Shown: positions 11,191-23,010, numbered from the stretch's first letter. The stretch: 64,000 nt of DNA from Adiantum capillus-veneris (GCA_014529385.2 CM043944.1:50476768-50540767); one strand, 5' to 3'. Notes: a model not told the origin generated them from the letters alone. A program made the numbers and translations.

Positions 11191-12091
11191 AAATCAAGAA
11201 GGGCAGATGAGAGGAGGGCGACGTAGCAAGAGGCCGGAGATCAGAGCCAGATGTTGTGGACCTAATAAGACTGGGAGGAGTTCATCTGGTTGTAAACGGT
11301 GTTTCAGTAGGCACAATGGATGTTGCTTGTTGGGAGAAGGAGTGCGGGTCGTCGGAAGGGACGGATTTTATGAGGGTGCAGGCCTGGACAAGCTAGGTGA
11401 CATCTACGGCGTGTACGGGGCGATGAACGCGAAGGGCAGACTGAGATCTGGAGTACTGAAGAAGGAGCTGCTGGGTAGGAAGAGGCGTTGTTGGTGCCGG
11501 AGAGAGAGATGGTGGGCTGGCTGCGCTTAGCATGCATGGCTGAGGTTATTCGAGGTCTACCAACAATAGAATGGAAAGGTCGCTCCTACACACTCTCTTA
11601 CACAACAAGCTTCTTCATTACCTAACTGTCTGGCTTGACCCAACAACAGTTTTGTCATCTGTTGTTCTTCATACCCCACGTGGCAAAAGAGAGAGGGGGG
11701 GGAATGAGAGCTGTGAAGCTGGTGCGCCATCATAACTCATGCACACACACACACACACACAGAGTAATGTCTATTGCAGACCATTAGTATTGTGGGTAGG
11801 TGAACACGTGCGTAAGTGGAAATTATCTTGGCCGAGATGTGTTGAGGGAGCATATGAGAGTGTTGTTTCTATGTCCGAATACTTCAAAACGTCCTCTATT
11901 AGGGTGTAACTTTGGTAAATCTAAACCACCGCTGTAGATTATACTACCTACTAACGTGTCTGCTATTCAAGACTTAATGGCGAAGAATGGTACTACACTT
12001 TGATTAGAAATAAAGAAACCTGAGCCAAACAATGAACGTATGTTGATTTTGCACATTTGCATTACAAATTTGTGGAAGATGAAAGCACTTT
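11191..12091. other. non-coding stretch
   Basis: The frame at 10991-11530 is mostly simple repeat at its N-terminal end, and the rest shows no domain, so no gene is called. A short (CA)n tract lies at about 11743-11760. Otherwise nothing is recognisable. Confidence 0.45.
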
Positions 12092-12118
12092 TCTATACTA
12101 TAATAACACGGGGAGCGA

Positions 12119-12161
<43 letters not shown>

Positions 12162-12175
12162 CCCCGACACGTTGC
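12092..12175 (+). mobile_element. Helitron-like 5' terminus plus 40-base C-run
   Basis: TCTATACTATAATAACACGG is followed by GGGAGCGATC, about 40 consecutive C residues (12121-12160) and GCCCCGACACG. The order start, G-run, C-run, CACGTGTC-like motif matches 10751 and 13952. The exact C count may be a sequencing or assembly estimate. Confidence 0.5.
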
Positions 12176-12392
12176 AATCTTTGCTTGCTCCGGCCTCCCC
12201 CGATAGCCCTGCAAAACAATGCAATTGTTCGCCTTGACAATGATCCTAGATTTCTTGCAACAGTGCAATTGTTCGCGAAGAGAGAGAGAGAGAGACCCGG
12301 GCACTGCGTAAACACCTACCTCCACGTGCTCACGTTACTTGGTCGGAGTCGTGTAAGCTCAGTGTGCCACCAAACGGTTGCAACCGCCATGT

Positions 12393-12397
<5 letters not shown>

Positions 12398-12451
<54 letters not shown>

Positions 12452-12477
12452 TCTTTAAAGACATAATCATATAGGGG

Positions 12478-12520
<43 letters not shown>
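12398..12520. repeat. (AG)n microsatellites
   Basis: Two AG tracts (about 12397-12448 and 12482-12519) separated by about 33 bases. Confidence 0.93.
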
Positions 12521-12522
<2 letters not shown>

Positions 12523-12599
12523 TTGGTGAGTGACACACTGTAGTGTTTGCATTTCTCTAAGCGTACGAATTTCCTTCTTCCTTCAGTTTGCCAAGAGGA

Positions 12600-13209
12600 A
12601 ATTTTAGAAAATTAAGGGTATGTTTGGGTTTTTACACTATTTTTCTCTATTTTGGGCCGGAATTTCTCCATTCTCCCTTGCCCTCAATCGACATTTTTTG
12701 AAATTGGAAACGACACGATATAAAGTTGAGACACATTTTTCCTGAACACTGGTCAGTGGTCCTATTTTTCCGAGCATACAAATTTCCTTTTTCCTTCACT
12801 TTGCCAAGAGAAAATTTTAGAAAATTAAGGGTGTTTTTCAGGCTTTTACACTATTTTTCTCTCTTTTGGGGTGGAATTTCTCCTTCTACCCTTGCCCTCC
12901 ACCGGCATTTTTTGAAATTGGAAACGACACGATATTAAGTTGAGACACATTTTTCCCGAACACTGGTCAGTGGTCCCATTTTTCCAAGCATGCAAATTTC
13001 CTTTTTTCCTTCATTTTGCCAAGAGAAAATTTTAGAAAATTAAGGGTGTTTTTCTGGCTTTTACATTATTTTTCTCTCGTTTGGGGCGGAATTTCTCCTT
13101 CTATCCTTGCACTCCATCGGCAATTTTTGAAATTGGAAACGACACGATATTAAGCTGAGACACATTTTTCCTGAACACTGGTCAGTAATAACTGCATGCA
13201 TTCTTGGAC

Positions 13210-13302
<93 letters not shown>

Positions 13303-13440
13303 TTCTCTCTTTTGGGGCGGAATTTCTCCTTCTACCCCTGCCCTCAACCGGCATTTTTTGAAATTGGAAATGACACGATATTAAGCTATCACATTTTTCC
13401 CAAACACTGGTCAGTGGTAACTGCATGCATTCTTGGACCG

Positions 13441-13515
<75 letters not shown>

Positions 13516-13652
13516 TCTATTTTGGGGAGGAATTTCTCCTTTCCCCCTTGCCCTCATCCGGGATTTTTGAAATTGGAAACACCACGATATTAAGCTGAGA
13601 CACATTTTTCCCGAACACTGGACAATGGTAACTGCATTCATTCTTGGCCCGT

Positions 13653-13701
<49 letters not shown>

Positions 13702-13945
13702 CTACCAAGTTACCAAAGGGGAGCAAAGTTAGCAAACACTACTAGCCATGAGAGAAAAAACATTTTTCCAAACATACAAAATTCCATTCCTTCGTTTTGT
13801 CAAGAGGAAATTTCATGATATTAGGGGTTTTTACACTATATTTGTCTGTTCTGAAGCGGAATTTCTCTTTTTCCCCCTTGCCCTCAATTGGCATTTTTAA
13901 AATTGAAAACGGCACGATATTAAGCTGAGACACACTTTTCCCAAA
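12600..13945 (+). repeat. satellite array, about 214-bp unit with GA expansions
   Basis: The landmark GACACGATATTAAG and its variants occur at about 12712, 12926, 13141, 13371, 13583 and 13911. Adjacent steps are near 214, 215, 230, 212 and 328 bp. Each unit also carries GGAATTTCTCC, CTTGCCCTC, TTTTTGAAATTGGAAAC and ACATTTTTCC. In three units the stretch after GTAACTGCAT(G/T)CATTCTTGG is a long GA tract (about 13213-13299, 13444-13511, 13657-13699) instead of unique sequence. Related units occur at 8570-9090. Confidence 0.85.
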
Positions 13946-13951
13946 CATCTA

Positions 13952-13981
13952 TCTATACTATAAAAGGGGGAGGGATTCCGG

Positions 13982-14024
<43 letters not shown>

Positions 14025-14030
14025 CACCAG
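13952..14030 (+). mobile_element. Helitron-like 5' terminus plus 39-base C-run
   Basis: Begins A|TCTATACTATAAAAGGGGG, then AGGGATTCCGGGT and about 39 C residues to 14024. It follows the last satellite unit directly. G-run and C-run could pair into a hairpin just inside the putative terminus. No 3' end could be assigned. Confidence 0.5.
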
Positions 14031-14278
14031 CTTCATCTGACAGTGTAGCCTGTAGTTGTGCACTCGGAAAGAGAGAGACGAGGACTGCTTGCACGAAAAG
14101 AGAGAGAGAGAGGGAGACGGTCAGACACGTGTCGTTTATTCCTTGATCCGGCCAATGAATTTTATAATTGGAGGACACAAAGACGACACAGGGAGACTCC
14201 ACACAGTGTGCATGAGGTGCCTACCACCACTGCCGTTGATTGCCCTCTTCCTACGTGGCCATGTATAAGACCTGCTGT

Positions 14279-14341
<63 letters not shown>
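14279..14341. repeat. (GA)n microsatellite
   Basis: About 62 uninterrupted bases of GA. Confidence 0.94.
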
Positions 14342-14342
<1 letters not shown>

Positions 14343-15276
14343 CAATAGTGCTTCTAACATGCTGAAAAGCCTTTGCTTTTATCTCTGAGATTGAAATTTG
14401 CAAGCTGGTGGGTTTAAACTCTCAGAACGGCTCCTTTGTCTCTCACTCACTCACTCACTCTCTTAGTCATACCTTCGAACGGCTCTACGGTTCTACCCAC
14501 TGAGTTAGAATGTCCTTGCATTGATATGCAAGTTGGGTAGTGAGCCTCAATGTTGATGATCACTTCATATGTCTACCAGCTCTACTTTTCTAAATAGTGA
14601 CATCCCGGTAGCATCATGAGCAGTGTACGGGAAATTTGTGAAGAGTGAGGAGATTGAGGGTAAGAGGGGCTATGTCCCCGCCGAAGGTGGTACCGTTTTA
14701 CTAGTGCAACTTAAAAATTTCAAGGAAGGAGAGGGCGTCCACGTGTCACTCCCTTGTTCATTTCAAAAAACACCTTACAAAACATCTAATCTAAAATGCA
14801 AAAGTAAAGGGTAAGATTGTAAGAAATGAGAGCCTTTTCAAAATGTAAAATGTAAGTAGAGCCTTTTTAGAATGTAAGAAATGACAAGCCTTTTCAAACA
14901 TAAAGTCAAGAGACTTTCTATTCCAAATAAAATAAATGTTGAAGTTGGATTGAAGTAATAAAAAGGGGATAACTCTAGTGGAGGTTTTGTTACTTAATGC
15001 GAGTATACTTTTTGAATATATAACAAAAAAAATTATAGTGATTTTTTTTTTGTTTAATAGAAATGTAATTTTTGAGGATATATTTGGTTTTATCTTTTCA
15101 AGGGGCTTTTTTGAAGACCAATATTGATATATTTTAGAAAATTTTGAAAGTATGTATTTCTTTAAAAAGCTTGAGAAAAAAGAAAAAGCACGCCTAACGT
15201 CAACTTGGGGTTGTCTCGCTTTGAGGACATACATGACATGCAAAATGCAGGGATCGTTATCTACATTATTGACCAT

Positions 15277-15309
<33 letters not shown>

Positions 15310-15315
15310 CCACAT
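14342..15315. other. non-coding stretch before Copia-1
   Basis: Contains AACTTAAAAATTTCAAGG followed by GTCCACGTGTCACTC near 14708-14750, the block seen just inside the Helitron-like ends at 2315 and 9120 but without the TC terminus. A (GA)n tract at about 15278-15308 abuts the Copia integrase fragment. No gene recognised. Confidence 0.5.
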
Positions 15316-16089
15316 AAGCATAGAAGCAGTAGAAGAGATACACAGTTGGCACTTGTTCATAGTGATTTGTGTGGACCTATGCCTAACCTATCTCTAGGGG
15401 CAGCTTCTTACTTTATGACATTTATAGATGATTACTCGAGGAAAGTATGGGTTTACTTTCTCAAGCACAAGGATGAAGCGTTTAGTGTTTTCAAAACGTT
15501 TGTGACGCTTGTGGAGAATCAGAGTGGCAAGAAGCTTAAATGCTTACGCACTGACAATGGTGGAGAGTATGTTTCAAAGGCCTTTCAGGACTTTTGTGAG
15601 TCAAAAGGTATAAAACGTGAACTTACTGCTCCTTAAAATCCTCCTCAAAATGGTGTTGCTGAGAGGATGAATAGGACCATACAAGAGAAGGTCAGAAGTA
15701 TGTTGTCTAATGCACAACTGCCAAATGGGTTTTGGGTTGAAGCTGTATCAACAGCTATTCATCTTGTAAATAGATCTCCTAGCAAGGTTTTGCAGAAGGA
15801 TTCAGTGCCAGAGATGGTATGGTCAGGCAGAATGCCCTCATACAAGCATCTCAGAGTCTTTGGCTGTGAGGCATATACTCACGTTCCAAAGGAATTTAGG
15901 AACAAACTTGAGCCAAAGAGTAGAAAGTGCATCTTTCTAGGCTATGGTAATTCTGGTGAGATGAGGTACAGACTTTGGGATCCCAAATCCAGAAAGGTTG
16001 TCCGCAGCAATGATGTTCACTTTAATGAATCCAAATATCATTCTAAACCAGAGAGGGTTGAGGAGATCAAAGATGGCAAAATCGTTTGA
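15316..16089 (+). pseudogene. Copia integrase core (pol fragment)
   Basis: Retroviral integrase catalytic core of a Ty1/copia polyprotein. The DDE residues are visible as LVHSDLCGP, LRTDNGGEY and NGVAERMNR, followed by the Copia-typical VFGCEAYTHVP and KCIFLGY motifs. A single in-frame TAA (15634-15636) sits where related elements have TAP-x-NPPQNGVAE, most simply a substitution in a Tyr codon. The N-terminal zinc module is missing. The frame ends shortly after the core, at the join to RT sequence. Confidence 0.9.
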
Positions 16090-16969
16090 CATGAAAGACA
16101 TGGGTGAGGCAAGTCATATACTTGGTATGCGCATTGAGAGAGACAGATCAAAGAAGTTGATTTGGTTATCTAAAACAGAGTATATTGACAAGCTTTTGCA
16201 ACGTTTCAATATGGAGAAGGGAAAGGCACTGAGTGTTCCATTGCCACCATATGTGAAACTTAGCAAACAAGATTGTCCTGTGTCTGAGGAAGAACAGGCT
16301 GAAATGGATAAGATTCCATATGCGTCTGCAGTGGGTAGTTTGATGTATGCAATGATTGCTACTCGCCCAGACATTGCATTTGCAGTGGGAGTAGTAAGTC
16401 GATACATGTCAAACCCAGGCAAGAAACATTGGGAGGCAGTGAAAGGAATATTGAGATACCTGAAAGCTACAACGAGTATGCGTATATGCTATGGGAGTCA
16501 GGAGCTAAGTGTAAAGGGTTTTACAGACTCAGATTATGCAGGTGACTTAGACAACCGAAGGTCTACGTCAGGGTATGTCTTTACATTGGCTGGTGGAGCA
16601 GTATCATGGCGTTCTAGATTACAAGATTGTGTTACTCAGTCTACTACAGAGGCTGAATATGTTGCAGCATCAGAGGCATGCAAAGAATCAATTTGGATTA
16701 ATCAACTAGTAACAGATTTGGGAATCAAAGAAGAGATGCATGTGTTATATTGTGATAGTCAAAGTGCTATACAATTGGCTCGCAATCCAGTTTATCACTC
16801 AAAGACAAAGCATGTGGATGTGAAGTATCATTTCATCAAGGAAATGCTCGAGGTTAAGCAACTTCAGCTTGTCAAAGTTCACACCACAGAAAATCTTGCT
16901 GATCTACTTACAAAAGGACTTCCCTCAGAGAGCTTTGCGCATTTTCGCAATCAGTTAGGTGTAGGGTAG
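16083..16969 (+). pseudogene. Copia RT C-terminus and RNase H
   Basis: Starts within RT at FDMKDMGEASHILGMRI, the segment that follows the YVDD palm motif, then runs through SAVGSLMYAMIATRPDIAFA and the Copia RNase H: FTDSDYAGDLDNRRSTSGYV, STTEAEYVAA, VLYCDSQSAIQLA, KHVDVKYHFIKE. The RNase H acidic residues (D, E, D) are present. The upstream two-thirds of RT are deleted at about 16085, bringing integrase and this segment together out of frame. Confidence 0.9.
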
Positions 16970-17058
16970 TACATCACTTCTCTACATCTCTTGTATATTA
17001 GCTTGTATAGTAGCTTCTCTCACACTTAAAGTACCACATTGGACTTTAAGTGGGAGGT

Positions 17059-17252
17059 TGTTGGGGTATAAAGCCCAATGTGGCCGCCCAGGTAAGTGGG
17101 CGGGCCGCCAGGTATGTACACATGTTCTTTTGTAAAAACCTAATAAGAACTCACTATGCTCTACACATCACAGTAGAGCGAGTTCACCATATCGTCGTGC
17201 TCTTCTTCTCGCACTCTCTCTCTCGCGTCGCACTTCCGCTCGTACTCCTTCA
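17059..17252 (+). repeat. Copia-1 3' LTR
   Basis: TGTTGGGGTATAAAGCCC ... CTCGTACTCCTTCA, 194 bp, preceded by a purine tract. Near-identical to the inverted solo LTR at 5160-5351, which fixes both boundaries. The next element (C) begins 10 bases downstream. Confidence 0.93.
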
Positions 17253-17262
17253 AGAGAGACCA

Positions 17263-17569
17263 TGTTAATCCTCACGGATCACGGACACCTTATCACCTAC
17301 AACGGACGTTGTATTATTTACTTGGTAGAGTCCGGTACCGAGCTTGTCTGTCCAATAGGAAAAGGGTAAGAGTGATCGCCGATGAGAGGCGCACTCTAAC
17401 TGGAACATTTAAGGGATTAGTTGGCCAAGCATGGGCATCCAAGTGTGAATGGGGCAAGCTCATATAAAAGTCAACTAAACCTAAAATTCACTCATTCTCT
17501 CATTTGTCCAATTGAAGAGTGCTCTTACTCCATCTCTATCTTATTCTTCTTCATCTCCTTGTGTGTGTG

Positions 17570-17655
<86 letters not shown>

Positions 17656-17914
17656 AGAGAGAGAGAGAGAGAGAGTGCGATCAAGCATTGCGATGGCACG
17701 ACAGCGGCGATGCAGTTGAGCGTGGCGTAGCAGCGTCTCCCTCTTCTTCGTGACGAGGAATCCTCCACGACAGGAAGCATAGAGCGGTGATTGACACACC
17801 AACGCCTTCTTTGAGCTTACTAGTTTATGCTTGTTGTGTGCTTGGAGCCATTTGTGGCTCACACACAGTGTATCGTCAAGTTCCTTGCATTGACACGTGC
17901 AATATACACACACA
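17263..17914 (+). repeat. Element C 5' LTR
   Basis: TGTTAATCCTCACGG ... TATACACACACA, 652 bp. It contains a TATA-like CATATAAAAG near 17460 and a long (TG)n tract (about 17562-17652) followed by GA. It is longer than the 3' LTR mainly because of the TG expansion. End set by the 3' LTR comparison and by the TSD. Confidence 0.92.
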
Positions 17915-17918
17915 TTTT

Positions 17919-17936
17919 TGGCACCGCTATCAGGGA
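17919..17936 (+). promoter_or_regulatory. putative primer binding site (tRNA-Asp-like)
   Basis: TGGCACCGCTATCAGGGA begins 4 bases inside the 5' LTR. It matches 14 of 18 positions of the TGGCGCCGTTGTCGGGGA type used by Tat/Athila elements and complementary to tRNA-Asp. The position is right but the match is imperfect. Confidence 0.6.
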
Positions 17937-18633
17937 ATGCCATACACTAAGCTTGAATGGCACTGTGTGCTTCTTTTCTGGTGCAATTTCAATTGTAGGA
18001 AAGGAGGGTGTGTGTTGAGAAGAAGGATTTTGTGTTGCTACTGTGTATTTCTTTGTTAATGGAGTTTTCAAAGGTACTGTGTTTTTTTCTCTGTGTAAGG
18101 TGTTAGTATTAAGGTTTTTAGTTCTTTGTAATATAAAGTACCGTAAGTAGGAAGGAGATCTGTGAGAGCTAATGAAGTGTGTTAGTGTGCAACAGTAGGT
18201 GTACTAGTTGTAAGTAGGTAGGTAGAGTGTGTGTGTGCTCTCGCGCAGGCCAGGACAGCCTTTTATTTTTTTAATTAAAAAAATTTAAAGGTAGGACTGG
18301 GATTGGGAATATCTCCCAGACCCAAGCCCAAGCTCACGCTCAGGTTTAGGCATCTATCGCCCTTTAAAATTACGAATTTTAGCTTCACACGTAGCTAAAA
18401 ATAGACTTTTTTGAGGACCAACGGAGCTTCAGGTGACCGAACGTTGTGCTGTAAAGCACACCTCAACCCTCTGAGTGATACACTTGTTTTGAGCTATCAC
18501 ACGCTTTAATTAAAAAAATCGATCTTAAAAAAACATTAAAAACGTAAAAAATACGAGTGAAAACAGACGCTTAAAAAAGTAAGCGATTAACCTTCGAGGT
18601 TATTCGCCAACGCTTGTAGGGTGCCAAAGGCAC

Positions 18634-20195
18634 ATGTATGTTCTCTCTGGTCGTGTGCTAGAGACGGAGCAACTAGAGAGAATTTTGACTTACAGGAGTT
18701 CTCAATATCCACCTACTTTAGGTTCTGGGCCTTTAGCGGGGACCCAAGGGAGTACAAACCAAGACCCGAACATAGCGGCTAGTGACTCTTCCTCTGACTA
18801 CGACGTCATTGAGGGTTTCCCAATGCCTAATCCTGATAGCTCAAGCCAAGATATGCATGTCATGGGCCCACGGTCCGGGCCGAGCGTGCTTAGCCGCTTC
18901 AAGGAAACCTTTAGTAGAGCCACTCGCTCCGAACATGGAGCTAATGATGTAAATGAGGGGGGTGGGGAAGTAAATTCTCCATTCGTGACCAACGTAAACC
19001 CTATGCCCTTAGAGAATGTGCACGTGAATACTTCATTCACTGCACCTCCTGACTCTTCAGAGCTATTCCCCTCCGAGGTCATAGTACCCGATGGTAGAAG
19101 CCTTGACGAAGTGCGAGAGGTTGAGCGGTATATCCTTGCAGCGAGGGAAAAGGAAGTCGAGAGCTTACGCAAGGTGGAGAAACGAAGAGAGTTAAAAGCG
19201 AAAGCCCCTATGTCAATATCCTTGCTAAGAGAGCAATCGCGTGCTCCTGACTTAGAAACCGCTAAGGGCCAACCCCTAAAAAGCAACATTGCATCTAGCT
19301 CAAAGGACACCCCTAGCATTTCAATCGTAGATGGAGTGTTCTTAAATGAGAACTGGGAGTACGAACTACAAACAGAAACTCTGACCGCCGACCTATACAC
19401 AAGTCACACCTATCACGTGGGTTGGTTAGATGTCCTACAATCCACAATGGGTGCTACTAGTGTGGAGGATCAACAACAAAGAGTTTATGAGGTCATCCAT
19501 AGGGTCATTGAGTTAGAGAGACAGAACAAGGGGATCAACATGCCTCCAACGTGTCTCATGAGATTCTTAGATACAGGAAAGGCTAAACAATCGACCTTAT
19601 CGCAAATGGAGACTCCCTCGGTAAGTCCGATGGATCCTCCATATGTTGTTTCTCCAGGGGTCTCAGTGCAATCTGAGCCCACAAGTGATAGCTTCACCTT
19701 TCCAAGTCTAGCTCATCTTTCCCTTGATGAAACTACGGCTACCATGCCTACCCCAATGATGGGCATGCTGAGAACACGCCATGGACCTCATTTGTTAGTA
19801 AAGCACCACTACATGGTAGCTCAATACCTGCAACAGTACCTACAAGTGTGCACCAATCATATGCACCTATGGGTCATCGCACTCATGTAGTCCCTACCCC
19901 TCCCATTGTTTCAACTACCTATGCTCCACAACCACAACACCCAAGTTCTTATTTCCATGGGACCATACCGACTAGCATTAGCATATCACATCCGATGTCT
20001 GCTATGCCTAGGGCCACACATATGAACTATGGACCACCACATGGCACAACATCGTACCCAACGTGGAACTCAAGGGCTTCCTATGCGCCAAGCCCAATGC
20101 CAATACCTACTCCGCATGTAGTCTCTGGAGCACCTTCACCCAGGGTGCCTACTCACTTAGGTGACTTGGCAACATTTGCTCAAGCTATTGGTTGA
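18634..20195 (+). pseudogene. Element C gag, N-terminal part
   Basis: An ATG-initiated frame of 418 codons (18634-19890) continues after a frame change near 19850 into 19848-20195. The N-terminal part is rich in Ser, Pro and acidic residues and has a charged helical stretch (EVREVERYILAAREKEVES). The second part is Pro/Ser/Thr/His-rich and ends with THLGDLATFAQAIG before a TGA. I assign it to gag from its position between PBS and capsid. The sequence itself is not diagnostic. Confidence 0.65.
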
Positions 20196-20261
20196 TCTAT
20201 TTCCGAGAATATGCGTAACGCGCCTGATAGAGACCTAGAAGTAAGGCAGTACAAATAGCCA

Positions 20262-21874
20262 AGCTCACACAAAAATTTAGTGGAGACAGGGATGTGAGAA
20301 AGCATATCGAAGTGTTTGAACAAATATGCAATTCTCGAGGAGAACACAATGACCTACATATGAGCAATGCTTTAAGCCTAACCTTAAGTGGGAAGGCAGG
20401 GGATTAGTATAGAACCCTAAAGGTGGAAGAAAAAACGATTTACCCTACTCTTAGGAGAGTGTTCTTGAAAGAATACATACGAGAGGGAGTGCTTTGGGGT
20501 GTAGCCTCTCAGCTCCAGAAATACGAATGAGAGGAAGGAGAGTCGGTGAGAGAGTTTATAAGTCGCTTGAAGCATTTGAATTCTTGTTGTAATCCAAATG
20601 AGTGCTTCAACAATAACCAATTGCTTGATAGATTCATTAGGGGGTTACGACATGAGGATATCTACAATGGCCTAGTCATTAGAGGTATCACCACTTGGGA
20701 AGCAGTCACCACCAATGCAATCCAATTGGAGGATAATTTAATGATTCAAGGAGAAAGAGTGTCTGTTGAGCCTAAATCTATTAGCTCGCAAGCATCAAGG
20801 CATCAGCCAATGACCCTAAAGCCTATTGCTAAGGAGCCAAAGATATCTGAGATGACTTTAACAGATCTCACCAAGGCTATTCAAGAGAGTCTTAGAGACA
20901 ATCGTGCTCTGCAAAAAAATCATATATATCCAAGAAGGGAGCAACATTGGTGCTCAGTATGCTATGGACCGCATAGTACCAGTGAATGCCCTACTTTTAG
21001 AGTAAAATTCAATGGGAACTGCAATGCCTATGGTGGGAGGTATGGTCATCAAGCTAAGGATTTCATAGTATTTAAGCGTGCGATGGCCAATAGACCAACC
21101 TTAGCATGGACAGACACACTTCGAGTGCTTGCATTGATGCTGGCCCCACCTCTTGAACAAACAGCACAACACATGGTCCCTCGGGCCCAAAATGTTGTTC
21201 AAACAACACCCTTACCACCTCCAGTGCTAGGACCGCAACCACCACATCCGAGAATCACTTATGTGAATCAAGTGGGTTGTGAGTCATCTATTTCTTGTTT
21301 GGAAGGTTGTGAGGAAGATATAGATCCTAATATTGCCTATGGGATGGATGTGCTTGAAGAAAGTCCACAATACTACATGGAGGACTATTGGGGACAAGTC
21401 ACACTTGTATATCAAGTAGCTACTCTTGCGACAAGAGGCCAAAATATCAATTACACTGCTAAGAGACCACCTCTTCAATGCTATGAGTGTGGAGTCCTAC
21501 GTCGTGTAGCCGAGTGTCCTATTAGGCTACAAAAGAACGCCACATTAATGCAAACTAATCAAGCGAGCAGGTCTATAATGCCAATACTCATGTGTAATCA
21601 ATGTGGCAAAGATCATTTGATTTCCCAATGTCCAAATAATCCAAATGCACCGAAGATCACGCCATTAAACTTGATTGAAGTTACCGAGGAGCCATTACAA
21701 AGTACACCTGTGGTACCAGTAAACGTACTCACACGATCGATGCTCCAAAAAAAATTTATATTCTTGAGGAAAGAGACACGGCATCAATTTCCCAATCTCA
21801 AAAAAAGAAGAAAACACGAAGGAAGAGATCGCAAAAAGCAGCGAAGTCAGACCCCAGTTCAAAGACCAACATAG
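20262..21874 (+). pseudogene. Element C gag capsid and nucleocapsid
   Basis: Retrotransposon gag capsid signature: KFSGDRDVRKHIEVFEQ, ALSLTLSGKAG, FLKEYIRE, ESVREFISRLKHLN and FIRGLRHEDIYN. In-frame stops (TAG 20405-20407, TGA 20528-20530) break it. Three cysteine modules follow: CSVCYGPHSTSEC, CYECGVLRRVAEC and CNQCGKDHLISQC. The last fits CX2CX4HX4C, the others are degenerate. The C-terminal tail is strongly basic (KKRRKHEGRDRKKQ). Role: virion-like particle and RNA packaging. Confidence 0.85.
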
Positions 21875-22074
21875 GGACTGGTGAGGCCCTCGTATATATG
21901 AACGACATTGAAGATGATTCTGATTCAGGTGAAACCATGGAGACCAAAACAACCACTAAGATAGAAACCAACAAGGAAGATCATCATGAGCCACAATGGC
22001 CAGGATCCAAGAAGAAGTTAGGAACTTATCCAAACCCTATAGAGGAGATCGAGCGAGTCAAGCAATGAAGGAGT

Positions 22075-23010
22075 TTGGTAGAAGATACCCAAAGGGATCT
22101 AGAACCAGCACCTAGGCAGATCCAGATTATAGACACCGTGTTCCCTATGCAACAACAACCTCACCAAGTCCATAGACCCTTAGCCATACCTAGTGTCATC
22201 CAAGAAGAAAGTGACTTAAAGTCATGGGAAAGTGGGCGTACTCACTTCTTGATGGAAAGAATGTTTATAGAGGGACTACTTGATTCTATCAAAGAAATGG
22301 AGATCCCATCTTCCCCACATCAAGGGACTGAAGCCCAAAAGGTGTCGTTAAACATTGCCAAATTGATGGATTTCATGTCTTCAGAAGTCAGAACTACCAT
22401 CATGTCCAAACTATATAAAGACCCTGAGCTAGTCTCAGCTCTTCGAGCCTTCCTCAATGGAGAACTGAAGTTTGGGCTACCACAATTCGCACAGATGGAG
22501 GGAGCTGGGAAGATGCCAATAGAGGAGGAACACTTAGATCCACAACCCAACGTAGATGAGAACCTTGTTATAGAAATTCCTGTTAACAAGTTGGGACAAT
22601 ACTTTGAGGGTGATGAATCTAATTCAACCATACCAATCACTACTAAGGGATTAACTGTGAAGGGAATCCTTGATGGTGGCGCTGGGGTTAGCCTTGTGAC
22701 TAAAAATTAATGGGAAACTATGGGAAGACCCCACCTTGCGACCACAACCATAGTAGTGAAGATGGCCAATGGGTCTATTGTTAAACTTATTGGGATGCTA
22801 GAAGATCTCAAGATCAAGGTCTTTGGACATAAAATAAGAGTTACCTTCATTGTTATGGATTTCTCCAAACACACTATGGCATCAGAGATGAGATCTTAGG
22901 ACCTCCTTTCATGAGGGAAGCAAAAATGGTGAATGACTGGTCTGAAAACCATGTCTACCTGCAGTTTCAAGATTTTGTCATTAGAGTGGATCTTGTAACT
23001 GGTCGAGCAC
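22075..23010 (+). pseudogene. Element C aspartic protease region
   Basis: An open frame (22075-22710) ends in a retropepsin start, VKGILDGGAGVSLVTKN. The usual catalytic Asp-Ser/Thr-Gly is Asp-Gly-Gly here. A TAA follows at once, and homology resumes as VVKMANGSIVKLIGMLEDL and LGPPFMREAKMVNDW, the counterpart of ILGRPFMRQLKMVQDW in element A. The upstream segment PVNKLGQYFEGDESNSTIP matches PLNKVGEYCEGEDENTTLP of A. So this is the gag-adjacent protease (AP1), broken by at least two stops. Confidence 0.8.

Larger units (their letters stand above)
15316..17252 (+). mobile_element. Copia-1, internally deleted Ty1/copia element
   Basis: Integrase, then a fused RT tail and RNase H, a polypurine tract (AAGTGGGAGGT, 17048-17058) and a 3' LTR. 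The 5' LTR, gag and protease are absent, and the left edge meets a GA microsatellite. The RT fingers and palm are missing, so it cannot be autonomous. Its LTR matches the solo LTR at 5160-5351. Confidence 0.9.

Noticed and set aside
12040-12325. Poly-Pro / poly-Gly open frames around the C-run
   Set aside because: Produced by the homopolymer itself and present on both strands.
13061-13735. Long open frames encoding Ser-Leu, Arg-Glu, Val-Cys or His-Thr runs (also at 6473, 8153, 12316, 17512, 35312 and others)
   Set aside because: They are translations of dinucleotide microsatellites in several frames on both strands and contain no real protein sequence.
9120-14030. Complete Helitrons between the TCTATACTA starts
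   Set aside because: No hairpin-CTRR end was found downstream of any of these starts, and there is no Rep/helicase gene.
18798-19400. 200-codon minus-strand frame in element C
   Set aside because: Antisense to the gag frame, with no recognisable motif and no start or splice support.
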